Below, piece after piece: positions 31,359-43,044 of a stretch of 64,000 bases of DNA. The position numbers were made by a program, and so were the translations under genes. The stretch covers positions 58,175,020 through 58,239,019 of the forward strand of contig OX411548.1 in the NCBI GenBank assembly GCA_948146395.1, given 5' to 3'. Within the stretch, counting starts at the first letter, position 1, and every line of letters starts with the position of its first letter. The notes beneath the pieces are model-generated. The model searched no databases, was not told the origin of the DNA, and saw nothing but the letters and a program-made list of their open reading frames with translations. Origin of the DNA: Fragum whitleyi (taxonomy: Eukaryota > Mollusca > Bivalvia > Cardiida > Cardiidae).

Positions 31359-31391
31359 CATATTTCTGTCCTACTTCATTAACTTGAACAT
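31350..31391 (-). CDS. Candidate internal exon entering the minisatellite
   Basis: A minus-strand acceptor GTTTAATTACAG precedes a reading VQVNEVGQKYENPL. The exon starts two bases before a full codon, which complements the one base left over by the exon at 33048-33189. Translation runs into the first repeat units and meets a stop after about 30 codons, unless a GTCAGT donor at about 31350 is used. Each repeat unit carries a similar GTCAG word. Confidence 0.3.
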
Positions 31392-31447
31392 CTGTAATTA
31401 AACAAAAACAGGTGAAAAATTTATTTGTGCTTATGTCCATCAAGATT

Positions 31448-31710
31448 CATGCATTCTGATTGGCTGACAAATTGGTTTCATTTCTCAATAGAAAAAAGTT
31501 TGAATACATAGTTATTTTGTAATCTTGCACATTAAGTAGTTTTTTAAGAAACACATCTCATGGTGGATAAACCCTCACAGAATTACTATATGATAAGGTA
31601 AGGGAACATTTTTTGTTTTCATTTCAAAGAGGTATGAAACTAAAAAAGCTAATCCACACAGTGTGATAAGCATTTTAGTTTCATACCTGAATGAATTAAA
31701 AAACTATCTT
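31448..31710. mobile_element. Palindromic MITE, ATTCTGATTGGCTGA family
   Basis: ATTCTGATTGGCTGACAAAT at the start; AGAGGTATGAAACTAAAAA and TTTTAGTTTCATACCTGA form the inner arms, with CACACAGTGTG at the centre. Confidence 0.5.
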
Positions 31711-32604
31711 TTAAGAACATCAAAAACCAAACTCAAATGGCAATGAAAATCTGATCATTGGGTAGAAGCAATTATTTTCACTGTTTGATCTGGAATGAAT
31801 GCCATTTACTTAGACAATGGCCTTCACTATTTTCAAATTATGGTGCATTGTTTATATACAAGATGTGAGACAAATGCCTCCAAAACATCACACTTTTCAA
31901 AGCTTTGACCTTGAGCTTTAAGTAATTGGCAGACATACAGAAAAACAACAGTAAAATGATATGCCCCTGATCTTAACAATGCTTAAAGATAAATTATAAT
32001 CATATCTTTACCATACTCAAGAGCCAGGACTCTCAAAGCTATCTGATGTTGTCTGTAGGATCTTTTGAAAACCTACTTCAGAAAAGAATTAAAGACTGTT
32101 TTTAACATCATCAATTCTTTTTTTAAGTTGATCTCCAAATAGTACTTATGCAATAGTTAAATAACAGATAATGATTCAGGACCGGGGCAATGACCTACCC
32201 GATACCCAGGTACTAAGGTACAGTAAATCCTGTGTTATGTGACCACTTTTGGGACCGATCAAAGGTTGACGCTCATGGAAATGGTTGCTTAATATGACAT
32301 GAATATTGTCTAAGTCTAACTAAATTCTATGATGTTCAAATCCATTGTAATCATCTCATTGAGACGATTCAAATGCTTTTCAACAGCACGAGATTCAATA
32401 ATAAACAACAGTTGCATGTTACAAAATGTCCACATTTAAAAGACTTTGCTTCAAAGTATCATTGAATGGACTTTTTTACAATGGTCGCTTAATAAAATGG
32501 TCCCTTAATAGAGGTGGTTGAACAAGCCATATCGACTGTACTTGTCCCAGCTCTTAAGTCTTCCACAAAGTTTGTTATTGTGTTCCCTGTTTGAGCTCAC
32601 CAAC
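31711..32604. other. Non-coding stretch
   Basis: Includes a mitochondrial-looking but unassignable A+T-rich section and a CGCTTAATAAAATGGTCCCT segment. Nothing recognisable; presumably intron if the gene model around it is real. Confidence 0.3.
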
Positions 32605-32732
32605 CTGTTATTGAGGTATTTCCACAGTTTGTTATGTCCAGGTGACTCCAGTCTTGTCTCCAACCAATTACAGCTATCAGGGTCTTGATATAGAGAAGTA
32701 CTCATTATAGATCACCTGGCATAAGACTTTCT
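32605..32732 (-). pseudogene. Decayed duplicate of the candidate exon at 33048-33189
   Basis: On the minus strand it shares the acceptor TTTTACAG, an AAGTC..GCC.GGTGATCTAT block, GAGAC.AGACTGG.GTCA and the donor context ACAG-GTTGGT with 33048-33189. It is 14 bp shorter and carries an in-frame TGA soon after the acceptor. Looks like a tandem exon duplication that lost its frame. Confidence 0.4.
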
Positions 32733-33047
32733 CTGTAAAATCAAAAATGTATCACTGAATTGGACTGAAACCATAACCTATTGAATTTTTATTCAAACAA
32801 ATAGCTAAGCTTTGGGCTTTCAACTATTCTTGCTAAAGATTCCCCCCAATTAGAAGGCAGTGTCACAAAAAGAGAATATAGAGAGTAATATCTAGTGTCT
32901 TTAAATATCTATGTTATATGGTAGAAGTTGAGACAATTTATCATGATGAGGCTTTGTTATTTCATGAAGGTATGAAACTAGAAATCTAATTAAACTTAGG
33001 TAAACAAAAGATTTGTGTCAGCGTTTTCCCTGCGAGAGGTAACCAAC

Positions 33048-33189
33048 CTATTGTTGGGTATATTCCGATAGTTTGTGTCCAGGTCTGTGACCCCAGTCTG
33101 GTCTCTACGGGTTTTCTGTCAGTGATTACAGCAATCAGGGCCTTCATGGAGTTGTACTCATCATAGATCACCTGGGCTTTGGACTTCGT
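33048..33189 (-). CDS. Candidate internal exon, unidentified protein
   Basis: A minus-strand acceptor TATCTTTTACAG is followed by an open reading TKSKAQVIYDEYNSM, then KALIAVITDRKPVETRLG and a tryptophan-containing end. The donor AATAG-GTTGGT leaves one base over (142 bp), which the next candidate exon at 31391 completes in phase. The amphipathic, charged sequence is protein-like. I do not recognise the family. Support: preserved frame, splice signals, phase agreement with both neighbours, and a decayed paralogue 0.45 kb downstream with the same borders. Confidence 0.4.
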
Positions 33190-33653
33190 CTGTAAAAGAT
33201 ACAACTTATCACTAAATTACTACCACAGCTGCCATATGAATTTCATGAGAATAAATTTAAATTATTATGAGAATAAATCAATTTAAAGGGATTTAATCCT
33301 TAACCTGGTAGAAGAGCAATTTCAAAATGGATTTTTGCTTAACCGAAAGTGTGATCTGTTACAAAGTTTCATTGTAATTTTAGGAATTCTGATTCATAAT
33401 CACTGGCAAATAAGTGCAAAGAGTTTAACCTTTTACCACACTTTTCAGTTTTTGAAGATTTTTAGCTTTGAAAAACAATTTGGAAAAAGAAGTTTCTAAT
33501 ATGTTATGTAGCAATTAAACAATATCTTCCTAGTTCACAATGTTTATTCCTAAATTCTATGATTTTTAAAATTTCAACAACTAAAAATTGTAAATTGCAA
33601 ATTCTTTGAATTTGGACTAGTGTGATATGTCATCTGGTAATGGATTTACTTAC

Positions 33654-33688
33654 ATAACTACTGTCAGATTGGCTTCTTTTCAATTCTT
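33654..33688 (-). CDS. Candidate small exon upstream of 33048-33189
   Basis: 35 bp between the acceptor GGTTGATTGTAG and a consensus donor GTAAGT (minus strand), encoding ELKRSQSDSSY. It ends at a codon boundary, matching the zero phase at the start of the next candidate exon. The 78-bp minisatellite begins about 10 bp upstream of it, in the presumed intron. Confidence 0.35.
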
Positions 33689-33697
33689 CTACAATCA

Positions 33698-33960
33698 ACC
33701 AAGTTGAGTCATCCAACCACCAAGTTCAGTCATTGTCCACCAAACACCAAATCCCACATTGATTGTCCACCATCCACCAAGATGAATCAGCCAACCACCA
33801 AGTTCAGTCATTGTCCACCAAACACCAAATCCCTCATTTACCATCCACCATCCATCAAGATGAGTCAGCCAACCACCAAGTTTAGTCATTGTCCACCAAA
33901 CACCAAATCCCACATTTATTGTCTTCCATCAACCACCACCAAGGTAAGGCCTTGTCCATT
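33698..33960. repeat. 78-bp minisatellite, about 3.3 copies
   Basis: CCAACCACCAAGTTCAGTCA recurs at 33713, 33791 and 33869. 78 is a multiple of 3, so overlapping ORFs on both strands stay open through the array. They are not evidence of coding. Confidence 0.85.
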
Positions 33961-34259
33961 ACAAACCTCCCAGTAGCCTAGCAACCAACCATGACATTCA
34001 GTCTGTGCCTTCAAAAGCATCTTACTGTGTACTCCATGAACCAGGAAGCTTACCAAGATTTCCTTTTAACCTTAATTATTCCCAATTCAATTACCATTGA
34101 CAAATTTTGATATATAGGCCAATGCAAAATTCTTGTAAGAGACTTAATGAATATAGGTACTTACAACAGTTCTGAATTGTGAAATTTTACATTCTTCCGA
34201 ATTAAAAAGGACCATTAGCAGAAATTTATTATCACTTCATTGGCAGACCGAAATGTAAT

Positions 34260-36300
34260 AAATACAACTTACAAGAGCTTACAGCTTGAAAACTAGACAA
34301 TGCACACAAGGAAGAATGAATTTTTAGCAGATATAGGCAGGTTTATTCAATTAGTTTTAATCTTAGCAGAAATCCTATGGTTAACTAATTAATACCAAGC
34401 ATCTAAGAAAAAGAATAAAGTTCTCAAAAAACAAGACAATACACAGTGAGGAAGAACTGAGTATTATTGGCAGAAATTAGAAAACATTAGCAGAAAGGGG
34501 ATAAATCCATATTAGGCAGGTAACTTTAATTTATTTTAATTTTTAGATGATTCCTATACAAAACTGTCTTTAAAGGGAGTCATACAAAACACAACACAGG
34601 TTGGTCTGTATTTATCATCCTCATTTAAATCTTGGCATAATTGCTCTAACAATACAACCAAAGGCATTTACTATATAATGGATATCACAGTAATGAATCT
34701 TTGTCTAGAGGCTGATATTATAGTAACAGAAGCATGTGAAAACTTTCCAAGCAATAGCTGAAGTAAAAACAGATTTGACACAGTTGCACAAAAAAACCTA
34801 ACTAAAAGATTTCGCCAACACCAACACTTGATCGAGTGATCGAAAAAGCCCTCCAATTCTCTGTAAAGTCGAGCTAAAAAAGTCACAATATCTTAATTTC
34901 CTTTAATTTAAACATGATCCCTATAAATCACTTAATCATTTAAACAAATTGAAAGTTGGCAAATCTGTATCATCCCATACATATTTAAAACCTATTGACA
35001 TAATAATATAACCGCTTAAACTCTTACAATATAACCTAACTTGTTAACTTTATAATGTACCTCTCCACGAATATTTGGAATAATTTGCTTGAAAACTAGA
35101 CAATACACACAAGGAAAAAGGACAATTTTTGCATTGATAACAAAATGATAGCAGAAATGTGAATAAAGTCACAATATCTCAGGTGTTCATGTAATTTGTT
35201 CTGAATTACGCATGATTCCTATAAATAACCAGGACATTCAAAATAAAATGTGAATTTGTCCATCTGTATACCAAACATTTTTAAATCGTATTGACATATC
35301 ATTCATACCCTTCAAGCTAACAACTTCAACTTAACTAATTGGCTTTATAATTGATGTCACCACATAAGTTTAATTTGATTTAATTCCACATGATTCCAAT
35401 AGTTAACAGAGTCATTCAAAACACAATGAGCGTTGCGCAATGCATATACCATAAACTTTTAAATCTTATTTGATTGTTATCATGAACTCTTGATTAAACT
35501 TAGACTTACTATTGACTATGAAATGGATGTCAATGCAAATATTAAGAATAATCTTCTTGACAACTAGACAATGCATACAGGGCAGAATTGATGCTGTTGG
35601 CTGAAATAACTATGTTAGCACAATGGGAAAGCCAAATTGTAGGTTCAATTGCAGGTTTAATTTTTTTTTCAATTGCCATTTGAATCCTATAAAGAACTAA
35701 GTCATTGAAAACACAATATGTGCTGGTTGATCCATTTTAATATAGATACTTTAAACACTTACAATTCAACCTAATTCTCTTATTGACTAATGGACTTGGC
35801 TGCCAATATTTAGAGGAATTCGACAATGCACCCAAGGGAGAATTGAAGGGAGAATTGAAGATGTCAGCTAAAATAATGATGCAATAGTGGAAAGGGAAGC
35901 CAAATTATCGCAGGTGTCTTTGATTTGTATAATTTCTGTATGAATCCCATAATTAAAAGACATTTCAGAGCACAATTTGAGATGGTACTGTACTCCTCTT
36001 ATTCCTATTGACATATTAATTATACACTAAAACTCTTAAAATACTACCTAAATTGTTGATATTATGTATATAATGGACAGCACCGCCAATGTTTAGAAGA
36101 ATTTGCTTCAAAACAAGACAATGTACCCAAGATTTTTGCAGAAACAACGATTCAATATTTGAAAAGGAATGCCAAATTATCACAGGTTCCCTTTATTTGT
36201 TAATTGGTATATATACATGTAACCTATAATTAACAGTCATTGAAAACACAAAGTGAGCAGGTCAATTTGTATCACAAGGTAGATTGAGGCTCATTGCAAA
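34260..36300. repeat. Degenerate tandem repeat of roughly 240 bp
   Basis: Repeated order of words: CTTGAAAACTAGACAATGCA, CACAAGG.AGAAT, AGCAGAAAT, AATTATCACAGGT, ATTCCTATAAATAAC, CATTCAAAACACAA, and a block with TAACCTAACTTGTTAACTTT. About eight units can be followed. Each unit is strongly diverged, so the array is old. No coding. Confidence 0.5.
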
Positions 36301-37310
36301 ATAATTGTAACTGCCTATAAACATATACAGTTACGACTGTTTTCCGACGCGTCATAAAGATGATAGTGTTGGAATTTATAAATATCATTCGAAACAAAAC
36401 GCAAGATTGACCACCCTTTAAATCTTAGAATTTAATGACAAAAAGGTCTTAACTCTTTAATTAAGAGAATTGATGTATTAGAAGAAGAGGAAAAACTTTT
36501 TTGCGGTTTTGTATTTCCTCGATTTCTTAATATGTATCAAACACAAAATCACGTTGTTCCAAATACTCAATAAATCTCATTGACAAATACAATAATATAA
36601 CAATATGTGTGTAGTTAACATGCTTTTAATGTCAATATTGTTAGTAAAGGAGAGAGAGTTCGAGAAACATGCAGGGATTAATGATAATCATCATATACAG
36701 ACATAGATTACAATAAGAAAATTTAAGTGAAATGAATAAATGTGCACATACTATTGTTGCAGGGATGAGTGTGAAATTTGTATAATTACTACTAGTACCA
36801 CTACTACTACTGCTGCTACAATCAGTTATAATGACTTTATATAGGGTATATATTGGGGAGATTTTAAATGTGATTTGAGAACTTTGCTACCAAATTTTTG
36901 AAATCTTGAGACCTGAATATTTGATGACTTTCAAAAATTGGTTTGACCGTTGATGTTGTTGGTACTTAAAGATGAAAAGGATTCTTTGGCCATTGATCAA
37001 AAGAAAACGAATGATATTTGTACAAAAATAGAAAGAAAGAAAGAAGGAGGGAGAAAGGGAAAAAGTATTTTGAATGCTCAATGCAACACTGTTGTAAGTG
37101 TCAATAATTATACTTATAAGAGTATTGTGTTGACTCTTCTATTTATGGATGATTCTTAAAATTTTCTATATTCCTAATACATCTTACATTTAAATGTCTT
37201 TTTAAACATGATGCAAGAATGATCTTATGGATCAATATAATGACATAAATATCATAAATCTTTGAATATTTAACTTCTATTATGCAGATTTAAAAAAAGT
37301 CCTAGTGATT
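36301..37310. other. Non-coding stretch with two palindrome relics
   Basis: Decayed members of the GTAAGTGCC/GTAACTGCC palindrome family near 36300-36345 and 37080-37135. A CTACTACTACTGCTGCTAC microsatellite near 36795. No coding recognised. Confidence 0.4.
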
Positions 37311-38010
37311 TATATTGTTAGTAAAGCTGGCAGACACATCTAAACTCTAAACATATAACATTTATGATGAGGCTCTAACTAACATGTTTATTAATATTGA
37401 TATTGTTAGTAAAGCTGGCAGACACATCTTAACTCTAAACACATAACATTCATGATAAGGCTCTAATTAATATGTTTATTAATATTAATATTATTAGTAA
37501 ATATTGTTAGCTAAGCTGGCAGACACATCTAAACTTAAACATAACATCTATGATGAGGCTCTAATTAACATCTTTATTAAAGTAATATTATTAGTAAAGC
37601 TGGCAGACACATCTAAACTCTTAACTTAACATTTATTATAATGCTCTTATTTACATGTTTATTAATATTGTTAGTAAGGCTGGTAGACTATACACAAGAA
37701 GACAAATACAATTTAATTGACAAATATAATGGCACACCAATCTTAATGAACTAACACATAACACTAATAATGGGGCCCCAATTCTTATATATTAATACAT
37801 AAATATATTGTTATTAGTATTACCTTTGTAAGTAAAGCTGCCAGACTATATAGCCAAATTATTATGTAACAATCTAATTACAAATTTAATGACACATAAA
37901 TCTTAATCTAAAACACATGACTTTAATTATGTGGCTCTTATTAACATGTTTTTTTTATTATTTATATTGTTAGTAAATCTGCCAGACTCCATAGACTAAT
38001 ACAAACACCT
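37311..38010. repeat. Tandem repeat of about 88 bp
   Basis: GTTAGTAAAGCTGGCAGACA, ATCTAAACTCTAAACATA and GAGGCTCTAATTAACATG recur about every 88 bp near 37320, 37408, 37510 and 37590. More diverged copies continue to about 38000. Confidence 0.65.
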
Positions 38011-38042
38011 TAGATAATCATTATTTACATATATATATTACG

Positions 38043-38252
38043 TGATGTCCGTGGTCTAGAGGTAGAGCGTCGGCCTCTTGATCCAAAGGTCCTGAGTTCG
38101 ATTCCCGGGAGCAGATATCGATCTTGGTTCTTTCATTGGCCCACACATTCGGCGTGAGTACTGGTGAATTTTCCAGGAAGCAGAATTGAGAGTGATTAAT
38201 CTAAGTTGTAAGAACTTGTTTCCCAATCGATGTAAAATAAATAGGTTTAAAC
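38043..38252 (+). mobile_element. SINE A, full-length tRNA-derived SINE
   Basis: The tRNA-like head has the A-box region TGGTCTAGAGGTAGAGC and the B box GAGTTCGATTCCC, so RNA polymerase III promoter elements are visible. The body has TTGGCCCACACATTCGGCG and GTGAATTTTCCAGGAAGCAG. The tail GTAAGAACTTGTTTCCCAAT with GTAAAATAAATAGGTTTAA is shared with 42371-42471 and 11656-11702. Best preserved of the three. Confidence 0.7.
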
Positions 38253-38266
38253 CTAATATATATTAC

Positions 38267-38572
38267 AACAAGAGCTGTCACTGTAAGATGACAATGCCCC
38301 CGACACCGCTTTGATTTTAAATTATGGCCAATCTATGTTGAAGGTCAAGGTCATCCAGGGGTCAAGGTCACCAAAGTATGTGCCTACAGAAAGGTAATGT
38401 ACCAAGGAATGTTGTGGTAAAGTATGATGCGAATATGTTAAGTAATAAGGAAGTTATGGCCAATGTTAAAGTTTTTGGACGGAATGACGGACGGACTGAC
38501 GGACAGACGGACAGACGGACGGACGGACGGACAAGTCAAATTTATGATGCCTCCCTATCGGGGGCATAAAAA
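38267..38572 (+). mobile_element. H8: short HINE/pearl-like element, perfect subterminal inverted repeat
   Basis: Head AACAAGAGCTGTCACTG. ATGCCCCCGA at 38294-38303 is the exact complement of TCGGGGGCAT at 38558-38567. A single core unit (AAGGTCAAGGTCATCCAGGG, ACAGAAAGGTAATG, GAAGTTATGGCCAATGTTAA) is followed by GACGGACGGACTGACGGACA and a 3' hairpin ATGCCTCCC/GGGGGCAT, then AAAAA. The cleanest small member of the family here. The plus-strand ORF of 63 codons is incidental. Confidence 0.8.
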
Positions 38573-38594
38573 GAAAACTGTGTGAAATAAATGT

Positions 38595-39080
38595 GCTCAT
38601 TCAGGACCTAACTAAGTATAATGTTGTATGAATGGCACCACAAAGGATGAGGGATATTGGTAAGAGTGAAGCTGGCAGGCAGACTACATAGACATTATCA
38701 TCAATGTGAAATCAAAACATCATAAATCCAGCTTTAAAGCTGTAATTACAAGGTTTTGATTGCCCAAGGCCGATATATTACAATCAAAGTAGTGTGTAAA
38801 ATGGATAAACAAGCACTTAAAAGACCTAACTAAGCATCATGTTGTAGGAATGGCGCGCCACAAAGCATGAGGGATATTAGTAAGAGTGACGCTGGCAGGC
38901 AGACTACATAGACATATCGTCAATGGGCAATCAAAACATTATAACCCCAGCTTTCGAGCTGTAATTAGGAGGTTTTGACCAACAAAGGCCGATATATTAC
39001 AATCATTTAGTAGTGTGTAAAATAGATAAACGAGCATTTACAAGACCTTCCTAAGCATCATGTTGTATGAATGGTGTTGT
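38595..39080. repeat. 220-bp tandem repeat, 2 copies and a part
   Basis: GAGGGATATT followed by GTAAGAGTGAAGCTGGCAGG starts at 38649 and 38869. Each unit has an inner palindrome around CCAGCTTTAAAGCTG / CCAGCTTTCGAGCTG and a GGCCGATATATTACAATCA block. Confidence 0.7.
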
Positions 39081-39639
39081 AAAGGATGGGTGCAATAATG
39101 AAAGGGTGCTTTGGCCACTGACGATATATTCATAAGATGGTAAATGTAGACGATGACTGTGAAAATGTGATGCTTTAACAGAAGAGAGAAAAAAAAATTG
39201 TGTGGATTTTTACAAATTTGATAATTTCTGTATAAATTTTAAATTAATCTTTTTCATTTGAAACATTCAGATGTGAGTTTGTTTATCTTGATAATCCACT
39301 TATCTTACATCTTAACTACCAGTATAGACTTACCGTAACATAAATTATGCAATAGTGATTTATTAACGAATTAATGTTAATACAATTAGTAAAGATAGAA
39401 ATAGAGTAAGGTTAATGATTATCAACTGACTTAAATTACTATTAGAAAACTGTGTGAGAAAGGGATAAATGTGCACATATAGGACCTTATGTTAACAAAT
39501 TGTTCTACAGATTCCGCCGCGAATATCAGAGTAAAATTAATATGAACAAAAGTAAGACATCTACAAAAATGAATAACGGAAAAATTATATATTGAGAGGT
39601 TGGAAAAAACTAATGAACTTACTTATTTCCGTAAAAATA

Positions 39640-42060
39640 AAGAGTGCACTTTTGTGGGAACCTGGATACATTGACCAATAAAGGTATGCTTTTGTAGGTT
39701 AGAAAAAACTTATCCTAATTACTTAGCCTAATTAATTCACTTATATCAATGAGAACACAGTGTGACATTAGAGAACCATGTTGCATTGTCCAGTTAAAAT
39801 TTGTAGGAAGGTTGGAATAAATTATCCTAACTTATTTACTTTGATACTTATATCATGCCAGAGCATGTAATGTGACTTTGGTATATCCCGCGATGCATTT
39901 TCCCGATTAAATATGTAAAGTGATCGGAATAAATTATTGTAACTCATTAATTAACTTAAATCATCAAGAGCATTGATCAATTCATTAATGTATACAGGTT
40001 GGAATAAATTATTCTAACTTATTAATTTATAACCAAGAGAGCACATAGAGAGACATTGATTGGAACCACAATGCATTGTCCATTATTTCTTAGGTTAAAA
40101 AAAACTATCCTTACTTATTTCCACAAGAACATATAGAAAGACATTGATTCAAACCAAGATGCATTGTCCAGTTAAAGTATGTTGAAAGGTTGAAATACAT
40201 TAAGAAAACTTACTATGGCAAGAACATATAGAGAGACATTGATTCAAACCGAGATGCATTGTCCAGTTTATGTATGTTGAAAGGTTGAAATACATTAAGA
40301 AAACTTACTATGGCAAGAACATATAGAGAGACTTTGATTCAAACCAAGATGTATTGTCCAGTTTATGTATGTTGAAAGGTTGAAATACATTAAGAAAACT
40401 TACTATGGCAAGAACATATAGAGAGACTTTGATTCAAACCAAGATGCATTGTCCAGTTTATGTATGTTGAAAGGTTGAAATACATTAAGAAACTTACTTT
40501 GGCAAGAACATATAGAGAGACTTTGATTCAAACCGAGATGCATTGTCCAGTTAAAGTATTTTGAAAGGTTTAAATACATTAAGAAACTTACTTTGGCAAG
40601 AACATATAGAAAGCTATTGATTCAAACCGAGATGCATTGTCCAGTCAAAGTATGTTGAAAGGTTGAAATACATTAAGAAACTTACTTTGGCAAGAACATA
40701 TAGAGAGACATTGATTCAAACCGAGATGCATTGTCCAATTAAAGTATGTTGAAAGGTTTAAATACATTAAGAAACTTACTTTGGCAACATATAGAGAGAC
40801 ATTGATTCAAACCGAGATGCATTGTCCAGTTTATGTATGTTGAAAGGTTGAAATACATTAAGCAAACTTACTTCTGCAAGAAAATATAGAGACTTTGATT
40901 CAAACCGAGATGCATTGTCCAGTTAAAGTATGTTGAAAGGTTGAAATCAATTATCCTATCTCATTAACCTATTTCCGCGAGAATACATAGAGAGACATTG
41001 ATTCAAAATGTGATGCATTGTCCAGTAAAAATATGTTTGTAGGTTGAAATCAATTATCCTTACTCATTAATTTATTTCTGCTAGAACACAGAGAAATGGA
41101 TTGGAACAGTGGTGCATTGCCAAGTTAAAACAATTTGGCATGTTAGAATGACTAAATTATCCTAACTACTTAATTGATATCAATAATATAGCCTAAAGAC
41201 ACATTGATTTGAACCTTGGTGTATTGTCCAGTAAAAATAACTTGGCAGGTCGTAATGAATTATCCTTGCTAATTGTTTTATTTCCAAAAGGACACATTTT
41301 ATACGAGACATTGATTGGAACAGTGATGCATTGTCCTGATAGGATAATTTGGCAAGACAGAAAAAAATATCCGAACTAATTAAGTTGTTTCCACACATAC
41401 AGAGACATCAGAATGGACTGGTAATTGTCAAGTTTAAATATGTTTGCAGGTAGGACAAAAAAGATAGGAATTGATTATCTGACCTACTCAACTAATTTCC
41501 ATGAGAACACATAGACATTGGTCGGAACTGTGATGCATTTTCCAGTTAAAATATGCCGACAGGTAGAAATTAATTATAATAACTAATTGACTTATATCTG
41601 GAAGGACACATACTCTGAAATTGGAGGGAATCACCGTGCATTGTCCAGTTTAACAATTTGGCAGGTTGGAAAAAAAATTATCCTAACTTATATTCTCAAG
41701 AACAGGAAGAGTGACAATGGTATTAATTGTGCTACATTGTCCAGTTAAAATACAAAGGCAGATTGGTATAAATTATTGTAACTTATTAACTTACTTATAA
41801 ACATTTGCAAGAGCAATTATGTGAAATTGGTTGGAACCACGACATATAGTCCTTTGAAAATATTTTGACAGGTTGGAATGAATTATCCTAACTGGTTAAC
41901 TTTTTTTCACAAGAAGAAGAAGAGATAATGATTGTTGTGCATTGTCTAGTTTAAATTTCTTGACAGGTTGTAATAAATTATTCTTACTAATTGACTTTTT
42001 CTGGGAGAACACTTAGAGAGACATTGGTCTGAACTGTGATGCATTGTCCATTTAAAATAT
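39640..42060. repeat. 94-95-bp satellite-like array with homogeneous core
   Basis: GATGCATTGTCCAGTTAAA, then a TTGAAAGGTTGAAATACATT-type block and a GCAAGAACATATAGAGAGAC block. In the centre (about 40090-40980) spacing is 95, 95, 95, 94 and 94 bp with few changes. On both sides copies become progressively diverged. No coding. Confidence 0.8.
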
Positions 42061-42370
42061 GCTGACAAGTTCAAATAAACCATCCCAACTTACTTTTATC
42101 AGCCAAAACACAATCTATCAAAGTATGCCGAGTTACAATGAGTCGGATTGTGCAAAGAACCTATTTAGCTTAATATACTTACAGATGTCTGCCAGACTTT
42201 GGAGTGGTAAATGTATGACATACCCAATGAAAAACTATCAGGGATTCATGGTTAGGAGAGTAGGTGGTATGAAAATACTGACATACCTGTACTGTTAATT
42301 GGCTTGACGTACTTACATAAATACCACATTCATTCTACCTGTATTTTGAATGTGACATTGAAAAAAAAAA

Positions 42371-42471
42371 GGTGTCCGAGGTCTAGAGGTAGAGCGCCGA
42401 CCTCTTGACCCTAAGATCCTGCGTAAGAACTTATTTCCCAATTGATGTAAAATAAATAGGTTTAAATTAAA
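42371..42471 (+). mobile_element. SINE A copy with deleted body
   Basis: GGTCTAGAGGTAGAGCGCCG head directly joined to the GTAAGAACTTATTTCCCAAT tail; the B box and body are gone. An A-rich stretch follows. Confidence 0.6.
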
Positions 42472-43044
42472 AAAAAAAAGGAAAACCCACAAATACTGGG
42501 TTTTGGACTATGAGGAGTCCGAGTCCAGTGGCTAGAAGATTTACCATGATATGACTGAATACTGTTGAAAGTGACATTGAAACCCCATTGAATGAATTAA
42601 TATTACTTATAATATACACTTACTTTGTATCACTTCCACTGGAGTTAAGTACAAACAAAAACTTACATCCTCAAAACCTAACTATCATATCTGGGATGAA
42701 TTTGACCTTGATTGTCATCAATTCTTATTTTTTTCCAAACTTAATTTATTAATTATTAACCAAAACAATTTGTAGAAATCTATTGGTACCTATATATTTC
42801 TCAAATTGTTTTACCTCATTTATGATGAAAGTAAAAGCTGGGCCCAGGTCTCTTATACTTTCATCTATCTGAATTTTTCAAATATATGTATCAAGAGATT
42901 AATTTTGAAAAATAATGATGATGATGCCAAAAGAAAAGACACTCCTTTATCATCTTTGTTTAACAATTACATTTTAAATGACTAATGACTGGATAATTTA
43001 GATAAATAAATAGCACTTAACTCTAAATAGTTTTTGATGTGAAC
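42472..43044. other. Non-coding stretch
   Basis: A+T-rich unique sequence. Nothing recognised. Confidence 0.4.

Noticed and set aside
33695..33976. Overlapping 72- and 90-codon ORFs on both strands
   Set aside because: Explained by a 78-bp minisatellite whose unit length is divisible by three.
38043..38117. Functional tRNA gene
   Set aside because: A and B boxes exist but the T stem is imperfect, and a SINE body and conserved tail follow that recur at two other places.
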